DNA of 64,000 bases from the NCBI RefSeq assembly GCF_042100115.1, contig NC_091278.1, positions 1 through 64,000 of the forward strand, read 5' to 3'. The stretch is from Alternaria dauci. Lineage: Eukaryota > Ascomycota > Dothideomycetes > Pleosporales > Pleosporaceae. A program made the translations under genes and the position numbers. The notes under the pieces are model-generated. The model had not been told where the DNA came from and made no database searches. It saw only the letters and a program-made list of their open reading frames with translations. Below, one piece after another: positions 54,476 to 64,000 of this stretch; positions within the stretch are counted from its first letter, which is position 1; each line of letters opens with the position of its first letter.

Positions 54476-54915
54476 GAGTACTCGTTGAAATCGACCAAGT
54501 GGTACGGTATTTAGGAGGTTCAACGGCTTATGTTTTGTTTTAGTGCCGCAGTATGTTTGCTCGGCATTTACTGTCTGATAGTAAAGACTTGTGCATGTTG
54601 ATGTTGGGACAGAGGTGCCACGTAGTTTCGCGACATCACTTCTCCAGCCGCTCGAAGGATGCGTTTGCCTTATTATCGTTCTTAGTCAGTTCCACCACAC
54701 TTTGCCCACACAAATCCATCCCGGGCCGCCCAATAATGGGCGACCTGCATGCTGCTGTTTCAGTACCAAGTGTTGTTACATTACTACCACGCGCCATTCA
54801 AATGGCCTCAATCATGCGATCACTCGATTCGCTTCTCACCACTCGTGCCTCTGTCGGGTTCTCGCAATCATGCAAGCGCACCACAAGCCTCTTGTCCGAT
54901 GCGTTCTCCCCCACA
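54476..54915. other. Gap between DUF4419 and the 304-aa gene
   Basis: The two genes converge here. Open frames across 54553-55051 are shadows of the minus-strand gene or chance. Confidence 0.4.
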
Positions 54916-55937
54916 TCAAGCATACAGCTCAATATCCCCCCATTCCAGATCCACAACCCGATCAATGCAAAGCGAGTCGAAAAGCTTTTCCTGCATTCGC
55001 TTGAGTGCTCGTTTGGCCTCTAGCGAGGTGAACTTTTGCTCTCTTAGGTGATCCTTGTTGATTCCTTCGAGCACCTCTATAAAGGTCATGTGGCGAGTGT
55101 GCAGCTTCGTGATAGCAAACAGTCTAAACAAGCCTTCTCGGAACTGGCGGTAGCGTCTGATCTTGATCAGGCATCGTTTCCCTGGAAGTGTCGACGCGAT
55201 AGTCGGGCGAGAAGGGCCTTCATCCGCTTGCGCCTCAGCGCTATCAGCTCCACCTTCGGCCATATTGGTTGTGTGCAAAGAGATTGCTGGATTATTCTGG
55301 CTGCGCCTATCATCCTTGGCTATGATGGTTGTGGATGATGGTAATGTGTCGGCCTCTTCGTTATCTGAGATGGCGATTGGCGCATCGTGAGAACCTTCAA
55401 CAGAGTAAATACTACTCAGAGGTTCAGCTAGTGGGAGCTTGACTGTACTGGGGCGGCTACGAGCTCTAAATTTAATCGTGGTTTGTATCTTGCCCGCCTT
55501 TTGGTTTCCAGCTCTTATAAGCTGAGCTGGCTTCTTTCCCTTTCGTACAAAACACTGTAAAAGTCTTTTAGCACTATTAGCGAGAGACCAGTCAGAGACG
55601 TCGGCCTACCGGTTTGGCGATCTTGAATCCGAATTTGTTCTGAGATATGTTAGTGCCTATAGTAGAACCGTGAAGAGGCGAGTCAACCTACCAACAGCAT
55701 GCTGATCGATTGGATATACCAGGTAGGCGACAAAACACTCGTATTCAACTGCGTGGGAAGGAAGAAGAGCAGAGAAAATTTCTGAACCGCCATTCCGGCC
55801 GAAGATGAACGCCAAGTAAAGACACCCCTGCTATCAGACACGTTGGGAAAGAACAGAGAGGAAGTGAACGTGAGTGTTTCGCCAGAGGCAAAGTGAAACG
55901 TACGCGGTGAAGAAGGCTCGCGCAAGCCAACAATCAT
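54916..55937 (-). CDS. Unknown 304-aa protein, three exons
   Basis: Minus-strand exons 55937-55692, 55639-55610 (30 nt) and 55554-54916, total 915 nt. Both introns are GT-AG with GTAGG donors (52 and 55 nt), and all junctions are phase 0. The start is MIVGLREPSSPRTFHF. The N-terminal 90 residues look like a compact beta-rich domain (FASGETLTFTSSLFFP, WYIQSISMLL, then NKFGFKIAKP across the small exon). The middle is basic then acidic. The last 85 residues (FREGLFRLFAITKLHTRHMT, then LEAKRALKRMQEKL) are helical and faintly recall the C-terminal winged helix of Mcm3, but this is too weak to name. I do not recognise the protein. Confidence 0.55.
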
Positions 55938-56080
55938 GTTGAGCTCAGTATGATGAAAACTGATTATCACTACGTCGCGCCTACTCTAAACCAGTCCTGA
56001 GCCTTATCTACGAAGAAAAGAACACCTCAGCGATGCTGCGCCTCCCATGCACCGGCCTCATCTTTCCATCTCGGTAACAT

Positions 56081-56470
56081 TTAGTCGCAGTAGTATCCGA
56101 AGCTGAAGTAGCGCTCGAACCCACTCGCATTCCAGTAGCAGTTCAGGCTATCAGTAGGAATACGGAGTTTACTACCATCGTTGGGCGACTGGTTGGAGCC
56201 CGTGTAAAGCGTAAGGTGGCATCCCGGCGACGCTTGTAGGATCTCGATAGCTCCACGGGGACCTTGAAGGTTCATTTCTTTCAGAACGAACTTTTGTTAT
56301 ATGAGTGGGATAGATGGCTTACCTGGAAAGTTGCCTTTCACGGTTGCAGGGTTGAGGTTGTAGTTCTCCTCAAAACCTTGGCAGTTGGCGTGGTCGAATG
56401 CGTTGAAGCGGAGACGGCCGTTTGCAGCTGCGAGGGGAAGAAGGGGGAGGAGGGTGTAAAAGAACTGCAT
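56081..56470 (-). CDS. Small secreted protein with four cysteines
   Basis: Two exons on the minus strand, 56470-56323 and 56262-56081, with a 60-nt intron (GTAAGC donor, TTCAAG acceptor), 109 aa. The N-terminus MQFFYTLLPLLPLAAANG is a signal peptide with likely cleavage near residue 17. Four cysteines (30, 64, 91, 108) could form two disulphides; the last is next to the C-terminus. The mature protein is rich in Asn, Gly and aromatic residues. No family is recognised. Such proteins are common among secreted effectors and cell-wall associated proteins of plant-associated fungi. The conserved intron phase and full frame argue for a real gene that a 60-codon ORF cut-off would only half detect. 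Confidence 0.7.
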
Positions 56471-59076
56471 TTTGCTTGTTGGTAATTCAAAGCGTGGTTG
56501 TTTGGTAGATAGCGGCTGGGAGAATGTAGAAGAGGCTGACAGTGTTTTGTAGAGCTCGATGTTTGATGTTTGTAACGAAGAGAGATGGATTCTTATATGC
56601 GACTGCTCTGTTTACGTATACACATCTATCATCAGCGTTCTACTTACTATCCTAGGTATACATTAACAATGCGACGTCAGTTATCAATTACCTCGTTTGG
56701 CACAGTTTGAGGTTGAACATACTGGATTGTTCACGAGATGATCTTAGATCCTGCGGTCAAGGATGCGAGAAACCAATCACATAGACTTGATAGATTAAAT
56801 ATTAGCAACGACATTCATTACTCATACCTTAGTGTTGTACAGGGTACACAGGAGGAAGCATGGGATGCCCAGATATAGTCCGCGGGTAAGCAATGCGGGA
56901 TCAGTAAGCCGGCCCGCCCCACAAAGCCTAACGCGATGCGACGCACGATGTGGCTAGTGAACCCCATCCATTCTCGTATATGCAACAGAAAAATAATTAT
57001 CTTATACGTGTTCGAATGATGAGTGGATCTCAGGGTTTTGGAATTGACCGCCTCCTCCTTCTCTAGCGCAAAAGCCCATTCAAAAAGAACCTTTGCAGCG
57101 GCTGCAACGCTGTCCGTCTGCGAGTAGTGACCGTGTGGTGAAGCTCCTCCGATTCCGCCACAAAAACATGTCCTTCCGGCGTCGCTACTTCGGCTCTCGA
57201 ACGTATGACCTACGCAATGTCGTCGCCGTACACTTCACTCGACTTGGGCAGGCATCCGCTGGCCTGGTGAAAGGTCTTTGACCTCCGCCGCTTGTCTGGG
57301 TTCAGCTTCACGTGTGCCGATTATCCACCTCGTGTCCTCCATGAGCCATTGCGAAGGTGAACCGGCTGAGCAGAGAGATGAGACAGGCTGCGATACCTGG
57401 TCCGCTAACTTCATCGGTCTTATCGCATCGACACTCGCATCGTAGGCCATAAGTGTAAGCTCGTATTGCGACGGATTTATAGATTCCCACCAGCGCAAGT
57501 GCGCACTGTGGCACGTTCCCATTCCATAGGCATCTCCCTGGCGCGTATCGCTCTACATTGGTATACGCCATCGTCTCTCTTTCTCAAATTCTCCCCATCA
57601 GACCGCACTGGGGAACAATTTCCACCCGCTTGTCTTGTCCAATCGTTGGTGCTGGGCGCGTTGTAGTGCTGTGGGTGTGGCAGTGTACCGCAGGCGCAGT
57701 TCGTGCGTGTCAGAGGAGTTGCGATGGAGAATGACGAGATGCGTTGCTATCTTGCTCGGAGGACTGTGCCTTTGTAGACTAGAGAGTCAATATGATGCGT
57801 CTCAAAGAAGCCGAAGCTCTAACAGTACTCACCTAAAACAGCCGGGTCCTACCGTTCTCTCCACTCGAGACAGCCGCTATGAAATCTGTCTATCGGATAC
57901 ATCACGAAGTACGAAGACGCGCAACGCACGCGTAGCTGTCGCGTGGCTCGGCGTGTTGTCGGATGTGTTGCGCAATGCTGATGACGTCGGAAATAATGCG
58001 GGTGGCACCGCGTTCGCGGTTCGTCGTCAAAGTGGTACTGCTGGACAGAGAGCGGTGCAATGAATGGCGTCTATGATGTAGATGACTTCGACGTTGCTGG
58101 ACGGGAATTTCGGGAGCTTCCGGCGGGAGATTCTCAAGCTTGACCATACGTGGGGGTGTAATGAGACGGCTTGGCAGGGTCCAGGGGTGCTTGCCGTTCC
58201 GCCCCGCCCACCCGTCATACCCTCATAACGCTACGAAAGCTTACCGTCGGCCAAAGGCTTCCCGTGTTGCATCACACGCTCACGGAGGCTAATGCATCGC
58301 ACGACTCTGGGTGACCTCGCTGTAGACAGCTGGGTGAGGAAAGACTCGCGTCTTCTCGTCGCTGTGCTTCCCTGCGTTCGGGAGGTGCGACGTCAGCCGA
58401 CGCATGTGGCGCGAAGACAACATGCGGCACGGAATCATCAATGTTACACAAGAAACCGCTTCCCATGCACACATCGTTCATTGGCGCTACCAGCGCCAAT
58501 AACACCCCGTGTTTACCGTACTTCCTGGAGTGTAACCTGGAGTTGATAAGCCAGGCGCCAGTATCCAGAGACATTTTTGCTTCCACTGTGGGGAAGGAAA
58601 TGCCTCAGCGTGTCGCTGCATCTTTTGTCGTCCCCACACAGAAGCAATCACGCGCCTAGTGGGTATGAAAACCGACAAGGATTCTTCCTTCCTCTCGGCA
58701 ATAGTATTGGTGGCTTGCCAGCATGGGTGTACGACATGCCGCTGGGCGGAATTGAGGTTGGAAGATAGTCGAAGTTGTGGAAATGCTGGCGAATGAGATC
58801 GCATCACGTCCGAGCCAGTTACAAGAGACACAGATATCAACACTGCCACATTGGCAAGCTCACAGGTCTATATTTACCAGGACTATCGCGCTTACCGTTC
58901 TCTTCTCATTCGTGGAATGTGGCAATCAAGATATGTAACCATGGTTGGACGATCCAACAGGCTGGAAAATGCAAACCCCGCACAATCATCCAGTCTCTGT
59001 AAAACCACAGAATCCTTGCGCGAGGAGACATAAAAAGCACGCAGATACCCCTCCAAGGTCGTCTTCACACGTCACC
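56471..59076. other. Gene-poor region of about 2.6 kb
   Basis: Short overlapping frames on both strands, none with a domain or convincing splice structure. Nothing is supported. Confidence 0.45.
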
Positions 59077-60302
59077 ATGTCCAGCTCTTCAGCCGTACAA
59101 CGGTGCACAGTCTGCGATAAAAAGGGCGCCAAACATTGCGCACGATGCTTATGCGCTTCATACTGCTCCGAGGAATGCCAGAAAGGTGACTGGAAGACCC
59201 ACAAACTACTTTGCGCTACATTTTTCGCCTTTCCTACCTCGAATCGACCGTCTTCGGAGCATTATCGTGCAGTACTGTTCAATCCGGACAAGACAAAGCC
59301 GGAATTCATGTGGCTTCGCTGCACGTGGATTCGAGACATCGACGATGAAGAAGAAGACTACCAGATGCCTGAAAGTAAGCCAATCCTTGGCAACGATGCG
59401 TCGTCAAGGCATCTCCATGTTGGGTACAATTCAAGACTAGAACGATCTGTTCCTAACACGTTAAACATTGTGCACCGCGACGCATTTCTGATAGATGGCT
59501 CTCGAGCGAACAAAAGCGTAGCATCCATCACTGCGACTCAACCTGGGGAATATCACGACTGGAGGGGTCCCATCATTGCTCATGCAAGATTGGGACCTGG
59601 AAATGACCCCCCGGCTTGCAAAGACTTCGACATGGTTGACTTCAGACATCTAACTGATTATTTTCTCTCATACACATACCAACCCCCAAGCCTCAGGCTG
59701 TTGGAAGGCGTGTGAAGGGTGTAAGGATCAATTGTCTGGGTGATGTCAAGTTGTTCAAGAGACCACATTTCGAGGAAGTCGAAGTTCCATCCACTGATGT
59801 CATATTCACCAAGCATGACACGTCAGACATAGCCGATCGGATTGGGATTCCCATCATGACGCGACGCTATCCACCAGATCCCAAATGGGCCAAAAGCAAC
59901 GACGCCATGTTTGGAAGCGAGTCTCCTTTCAACAACCAAAGCGCAACATTCCTGCACCAGTGTTGCGATCCCAATGCTAGAGAAGACCTGAGCACTGGAT
60001 GTTTGGGCTGGGGTTGGTACTCTCTACCGTGGCAGAGTGATGTTGGAAGTGTGGTTGTTGTGCGGAAGGACAAAAGGCCCCTCCTTCCGATACACATGGA
60101 GGCACTCGCTGGATATTGCCAGAATGAGGTCCGGCCGCTCTTGGGTCATTCAAATGGCGAATATTATCCAGAGGAGCCGATCGAGAAGCATCACGTCTTG
60201 GAGATCATCTGTCGACCTATGTTCGTTCTTTATTCGTCCAAATTTAGCAACGAGCGAAAAGACTATACGACACCTAGCCCTTCCGAGAACGAGAGCATAT
60301 AG
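59077..60302 (+). pseudogene. MYND zinc-finger protein with a frameshift
   Basis: The ATG at 59077 starts MSSSSAVQRCTVCDKKGAKH. A complete MYND finger follows (CX2CX7CX2CX4CX3CX7HX3C, residues about 10-46), a protein-interaction domain. The frame ends with TGA at 59713-59715 after 212 residues. The coding signal continues at once in the next frame (VKGVRINCLGDVKLF) to TAG at 60302, giving a combined length of about 410 residues. The junction reads ggcgtgtgaagg, where an extra GT would explain the shift; no intron of plausible size fits. This is either a recent frameshift or a sequencing error in a functional gene. The second part has a SET-like WGWYSLPWQ and cysteine pair but no clear SET motif. 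Confidence 0.7.
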
Positions 60303-61127
60303 CCAAGCGTTGCGATGAGACAAGATCTATGTATTTCCTGGTAGTCTTATACGTGTGCCACGTGCTTTTCTTCGTCAAGATCTATTCAAGTTGGCGTAGA
60401 GCCCATTGCAGCTCAATGGATAACACCGTCTCAAACAGATTCGCAGTAAGCAGAGAGCTGTACGTATAGAATTACGGGTAAAATCACAACGAAACATCAA
60501 TCCAGGTGTCTTAGTCTGCCTCCAAGATGTTCGGCGGCTTAAACCCAGCCGCGGGGTATGCAGAGAGCTGTACAACGTGACAATCCTGCGCGAAAGGAAT
60601 CTGAATTACTTAAGCAAGAGGAGTACTTGGTCCCAATAGAACGCCTGAGACGAGTCAAATCAGCCTACCGCGCAAGGATCAGCATCAGTATCACCTCTGG
60701 TCGGAATATGGTTGGTGGTGGGAGGCTGTCACCAGTCTGATACATGGTAAGATCTACAAGATAGCGTGGATCATTCGCGAGACCACAAATCATGCCAGTA
60801 TTCCTCTATTTCGATGATGAGGCGTGGGCAATATATTGTCATCGCGATCATTCGTTCCCATCCTGGCGCAGTTATGGCCTTTTCGCGATCCCAGCGGCTA
60901 ATGATTGGTCACCTGGGCTTTGTGGATAGTAACTTGGCAGGATGTGTATATCTGTCGGCTCTAGGCTTTCAGGATTTACGAATAGGCTCCTGCAAGGACT
61001 ATGAATAATTTGAAATGTACTTTTGTGTAGCGCTCACGGTATGCGAAGTGGCGTTGCCATCATTTAAAGATCTCACCTGAGCACCATCTAACCTCCAACG
61101 CGGACTCTTCCACATCCAAAAGAAAAC
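60303..61127. other. Intergenic region
   Basis: About 0.8 kb with only short frames. Nothing is recognised. Confidence 0.4.
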
Positions 61128-61976
61128 ATGGCTTCAGCTCCGTCAGGAAAGATCAGGTCGCAGCGAATTGAAAGCTCTGATGCACTTCAAACGCTTTTGC
61201 GAAGCTTCGATGGCCTATCGAATAACCCTGCGTCCCTCTATCTCTCCAACACATCTCACAATCTGATCATCTACGTTGCGCCAACGCGCGTAGTCAACAC
61301 GATCAGTCTTTCCCATATCGGCCAGGCGCTATCGGAACAGGACCGGAATGCAGTCGCATTGAAAAGCTTTCTCGAGACAGGTACCACAACCTTGGTCTTT
61401 TTCGACGCCCGCCCAATAGCAAAGATTCTATTCGAAAGCTGCGATATTAAGCTATCAAACCCAGTTCGTTCTATCTACCGTGGTGTCAAAAAATGTGCTC
61501 ATCAAGATTTCTAGCCTTGTACAGAACGTGCTCGCATTCACGAAGTGCATATGATAGAGCTCGCAGTGCGTAAGGATGACTATGGTCGCAACTGGCTTGC
61601 AGGTCTTGATAGCTGCATTGCTCGGGACTCAGAACTTGATGTCAGTACGCTGTTGTCAAGTGACTCGAACAGCACCAACAAGTTCGACAGCAGAATTCTG
61701 CATTTACCGATGTTATGGAAGAAGTACCATGAACAGTTACATGTCGGCGGAGGCGCCTTCTGGATTGCCATGATCCGTACGGATACTCAATTGCGATTGG
61801 CCGTGTCGTGTGGTGAATACCACAATGGGTACGACGCCGAAGGTGCTCGGAGCAATTGGTACAGGGAACGTCTAGAAAGGGAAATAGACGCCTGGAACGA
61901 TGACGTTGGTGACGATATATACCATGGCGGCGAGATATTGGGTGATGAACATTGGGCTAAGTTTGAATTGTTGTAA
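61128..61976 (+). CDS. Degenerate 3'-5' exonuclease-like protein
   Basis: The frame from MASAPSGKIRSQRIES runs to a TAG at 61512-61514 and then continues in the same frame to TAA at 61976. A 42-nt GT-AG segment (GTGTCA donor at 61471 to ACAG at 61512 region) would remove the stop and keep frame, but it is short. Conserved family features are LVFFDARPIAKILFES (second conserved Asp of the RNase H-like fold), IHEVHMIELAVRK, WLAGLDSCIARD and LPMLWKKYHEQL (C-terminal block). The first catalytic D-x-E strand, expected near LYLSNTSHNLIIYV, lacks both acids. So even if expressed the protein probably lacks nuclease activity. It may be a decayed or repurposed member of the fungal DEDD exonuclease family. 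Confidence 0.6.
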
Positions 61977-63467
61977 ATCTAGCCGGGTACAGAGTATTGT
62001 GACAAAACAGAGCTAGACCCCACCCTTGAACAGTCTCGACCCAACCTCTGCAAGCTCATTAGAACAAGATACTTATGCGAGCCAGATTGACGCGTAGCGG
62101 CAGCACGGTGAAAGTGACTAGCTTGCGGAAGTGCACCAGAAGATGATTAAAAATCAGCCTGAAGGCAGCACAGTATCACCGTCTACCAACAGGCACCCAA
62201 GAATCTGGAGGACAGGGCTTGCTGCACCAAGACACGTCGAGCTCAAACGTGTCTGCCAAAATTGCCAGGGATAATTCGAGTCCCATGCATGCTCCTCTCG
62301 CCACTCCGGTCGAGATATTTAGCGCGTTCTCTCGAAACTGTTTCTCTCCAGTTGCTATTTATCACTTCTGGAGTGTACACTTCATCCTAATATGTTGCAA
62401 ACAAGGAATTCTCGTGGACAGAACCTTATCGAGATCCCGTCGTCTCCAAGAGATGGTCATTTGTGCTTTTTATAAGGTGACATTTGTGCTTACCTGTTAA
62501 AATAGGAATACGTTACGTGTCTCAACCAGAACGACGGCTGTAATGTGCGGCTTCATTGCTGGAGAGATCCCGAGCGAGGATATGGAGTTTCTCATACAAA
62601 TACCTAGCGCTGATACTCTCAGCATTGCAAGATGTGATCTGTAAGTACCCGAGGTCTACCGTGCATCATGGCCGCGAGTCTAACAGCATCATGGCCGTGG
62701 AAGCTACCCAAACATGAAACCGCCACTTCTGCATGGGGCTCTGGACCTTCACTACATAGCTGTCATCGTGGTCCTTTCTACTGTAATTAAGTAGGTGATT
62801 AGTCTGACGAACGTGCTGATGACAGCAAGTAAGCATAACATTCTTGGATTACACTTTACTATACTGCGGTAATCAAACTTGTTGACGCGCAGCAGTGACA
62901 GCACCCCAGGTGATAGGCTTGCAAGGTTACCTTCCGACGATATCAGGGTCAAGAATCAATAGTGTCTTCGGGGAAATAGCTAACGGATTCTTGAAGCGGT
63001 AAAAATCCTTGTTCATACGTAGCAGTCTGATTGTAAGACTTTAATGTTGATGCCGGCGTTACCGAAGAGGTTGTCGACCACCGTGCTGCAGATTCATCGG
63101 GCTTGGGACATGGTGGTTATGGTGTCGAATTCATAGCACGATTTCTGATTGATTCGAGGTTTGTTATCATGCTCTGTTGACACCCTAACATTATATGAAG
63201 ACTGCTTCACCTCTACCATCATGATAGAAACTCCTCTTTCCCCTCTCGTAAGTGATACTTGGGTATGATAAAGATAAGACCGAGAATTTCTAGGCCTTTC
63301 GTGAATACGAGTTACTGGGGCTTAAGTCTTGGCCTTCCCGAAGACACCCAAACGGGTCTGAGGTCCAACACATCTTGAGTAAAGATGAGCAGTGTTAGCT
63401 AATGTCGGGATCTGTTGAGTGGTAGCACTTCGGCTTTAACTTGACTAAACACAAATGCTGAAGATAT
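61977..63467. other. Intergenic region
   Basis: About 1.5 kb with no supported gene. Base composition is moderately AT-rich. Confidence 0.4.
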
Positions 63468-63481
63468 ATAAGTGCACTAAT

Positions 63482-63599
63482 ATATACAGCTGCATACAGT
63501 GAAACCAGGTGTTTGGGAAACACACCTTTACCGCGATTTATCACAGTGTCTTTCAACAGTGTTGTGCTTGCGTCTTTTACCAGCACGTTTATCATTTGA
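63482..63599 (+). repeat. Dispersed 120-bp repeat, copy 2, with 14-bp flanking duplication
   Basis: Second copy of the repeat at 2588-2707. It is bracketed by ATAAGTGCACTAAT at 63468-63481 and again at 63600-63613, a perfect 14-bp direct repeat that looks like a target-site duplication. There are no obvious terminal inverted repeats. Long target duplications without inverted ends are typical of retroposed sequences such as SINEs, but no tRNA-like promoter boxes are evident. Confidence 0.75.
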
Positions 63600-63685
63600 A
63601 TAAGTGCACTAATTTCCAGCTTGCTTCTCGTCATTCAACTTAATAACTTATCAATATCCATCTTATTGACTTAAACTCATCTGTC

Positions 63686-64000
63686 ATGCAGCTCATCTCT
63701 ATCCTCAAGAGTAGCCTTCTGGCAATTTCTCTTTTTAGCGCAGCAACTATTGCGGTACGCACTTATCTCTCAGATGTTTATGGATGAGAAGGGAACTGAC
63801 ATGTACATAGTGCGATGGTCCAAACCAGGACTGCTGCTGGCGCGATCGAGCAGCTTGTGAAAGACAACACAATCCTGTAACAAGTCCTTGTGGACAGTTC
63901 GAGTACCAATCTGACTTTTGCGTGAACTTTGGGGTCACTTCCGCAACCTGCGTGAGTATGATCAGTTTGATCTCAAGATATCTGTGGCTGACAGCTTCAA
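63686..64000 (+). CDS. Small secreted cysteine-rich protein, partial at right edge
   Basis: Exon 1 63686-63754 encodes MQLISILKSSLLAISLFSAA, almost all of it signal peptide. A 56-nt intron follows (63755-63810; GTACGC donor, ACATAG acceptor, CTGAC branch point). Exon 2 63811-63951 encodes 47 residues with seven cysteines (positions 24, 31, 32, 39, 50, 60, 70), including an adjacent pair. A GTGAGT donor at 63952 ends exon 2, and the next exon lies beyond or at the very edge of the window. I recognise no family. Splitting the signal peptide from the mature cysteine-rich part by an intron is common in fungal secreted proteins. The start lies about 70 bp downstream of the 14-bp duplication of the dispersed repeat, which may therefore sit in its promoter. 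Confidence 0.7.

Noticed and set aside
54916..55170. Mcm3 C-terminal fragment
   Set aside because: The resemblance is limited to general helix pattern and a few residues, which is too weak to annotate.

Overview
The window is the left subtelomere and adjoining accessory chromatin of a filamentous ascomycete. The evidence is a TTAGGG-type telomere tract, AT-rich blocks whose decayed reading frames carry only TAA/TAG stops (the signature of repeat-induced point mutation, RIP), short 45-70 nt introns, and a HET-domain protein, a Zn2Cys6 regulator and small secreted cysteine-rich proteins. The style fits Dothideomycetes (perhaps Pleosporales), but the genus cannot be fixed from sequence alone. 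Most intron positions given here were found by matching splice sites to frame; every spliced model I list sums to a multiple of three.

Layout. 1-174 is unique sequence lying outside the telomere tract, which is odd. 177-334 is (CCCTAA)n, followed by an 18-bp minisatellite carrying TTAGGG in the opposite orientation, then an AT-rich RIP block to about 2.1 kb that ends in a tandem array with a mutation gradient. 2.9-12.9 kb holds a telomere-associated trio: an SF1 helicase and a zinc-knuckle protein on the minus strand, and a SNF2-like ATPase on the plus strand, around a 1.1-kb intergenic region with a four-times repeated motif. Both ATPases carry in-frame coding minisatellites. 13.2-14.7 kb has a 68-bp minisatellite and a dead gene split by a hAT-type MITE with an intact 8-bp target duplication.

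15.1-24.1 kb is the least explained part: an unknown protein of about 620 aa (plus strand), an unknown 1175-aa protein and a 719-codon protein with a ParB-like domain (both minus strand). I recognise only the ParB-like domain. The latter has one in-frame stop. Upstream of it lies a 1.3-kb array of about 30 copies of a 34-bp unit with a GC-rich perfect palindrome. 25.5-28.6 kb is a RIP-mutated retroelement graveyard with two LTRs in opposite orientation.

29-64 kb is more ordinary gene space: an FAD-monooxygenase relic, a four-exon secreted cysteine-rich protein, an amino-acid transporter, a Zn2Cys6 transcription factor converging on a short-chain dehydrogenase, a HET protein converging on an F-box protein, an alpha/beta-hydrolase relic, a membrane protein, a DUF4419 protein, a three-exon unknown protein, a second secreted protein, a frameshifted MYND-finger protein, a degenerate 3'-5' exonuclease-like gene, and a third secreted cysteine-rich gene running off the right edge. 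A 120-bp dispersed repeat occurs near both ends of the window. Large gene-poor gaps (31-34 kb, 46-48.7 kb, 56.5-59 kb) hold nothing I can identify.
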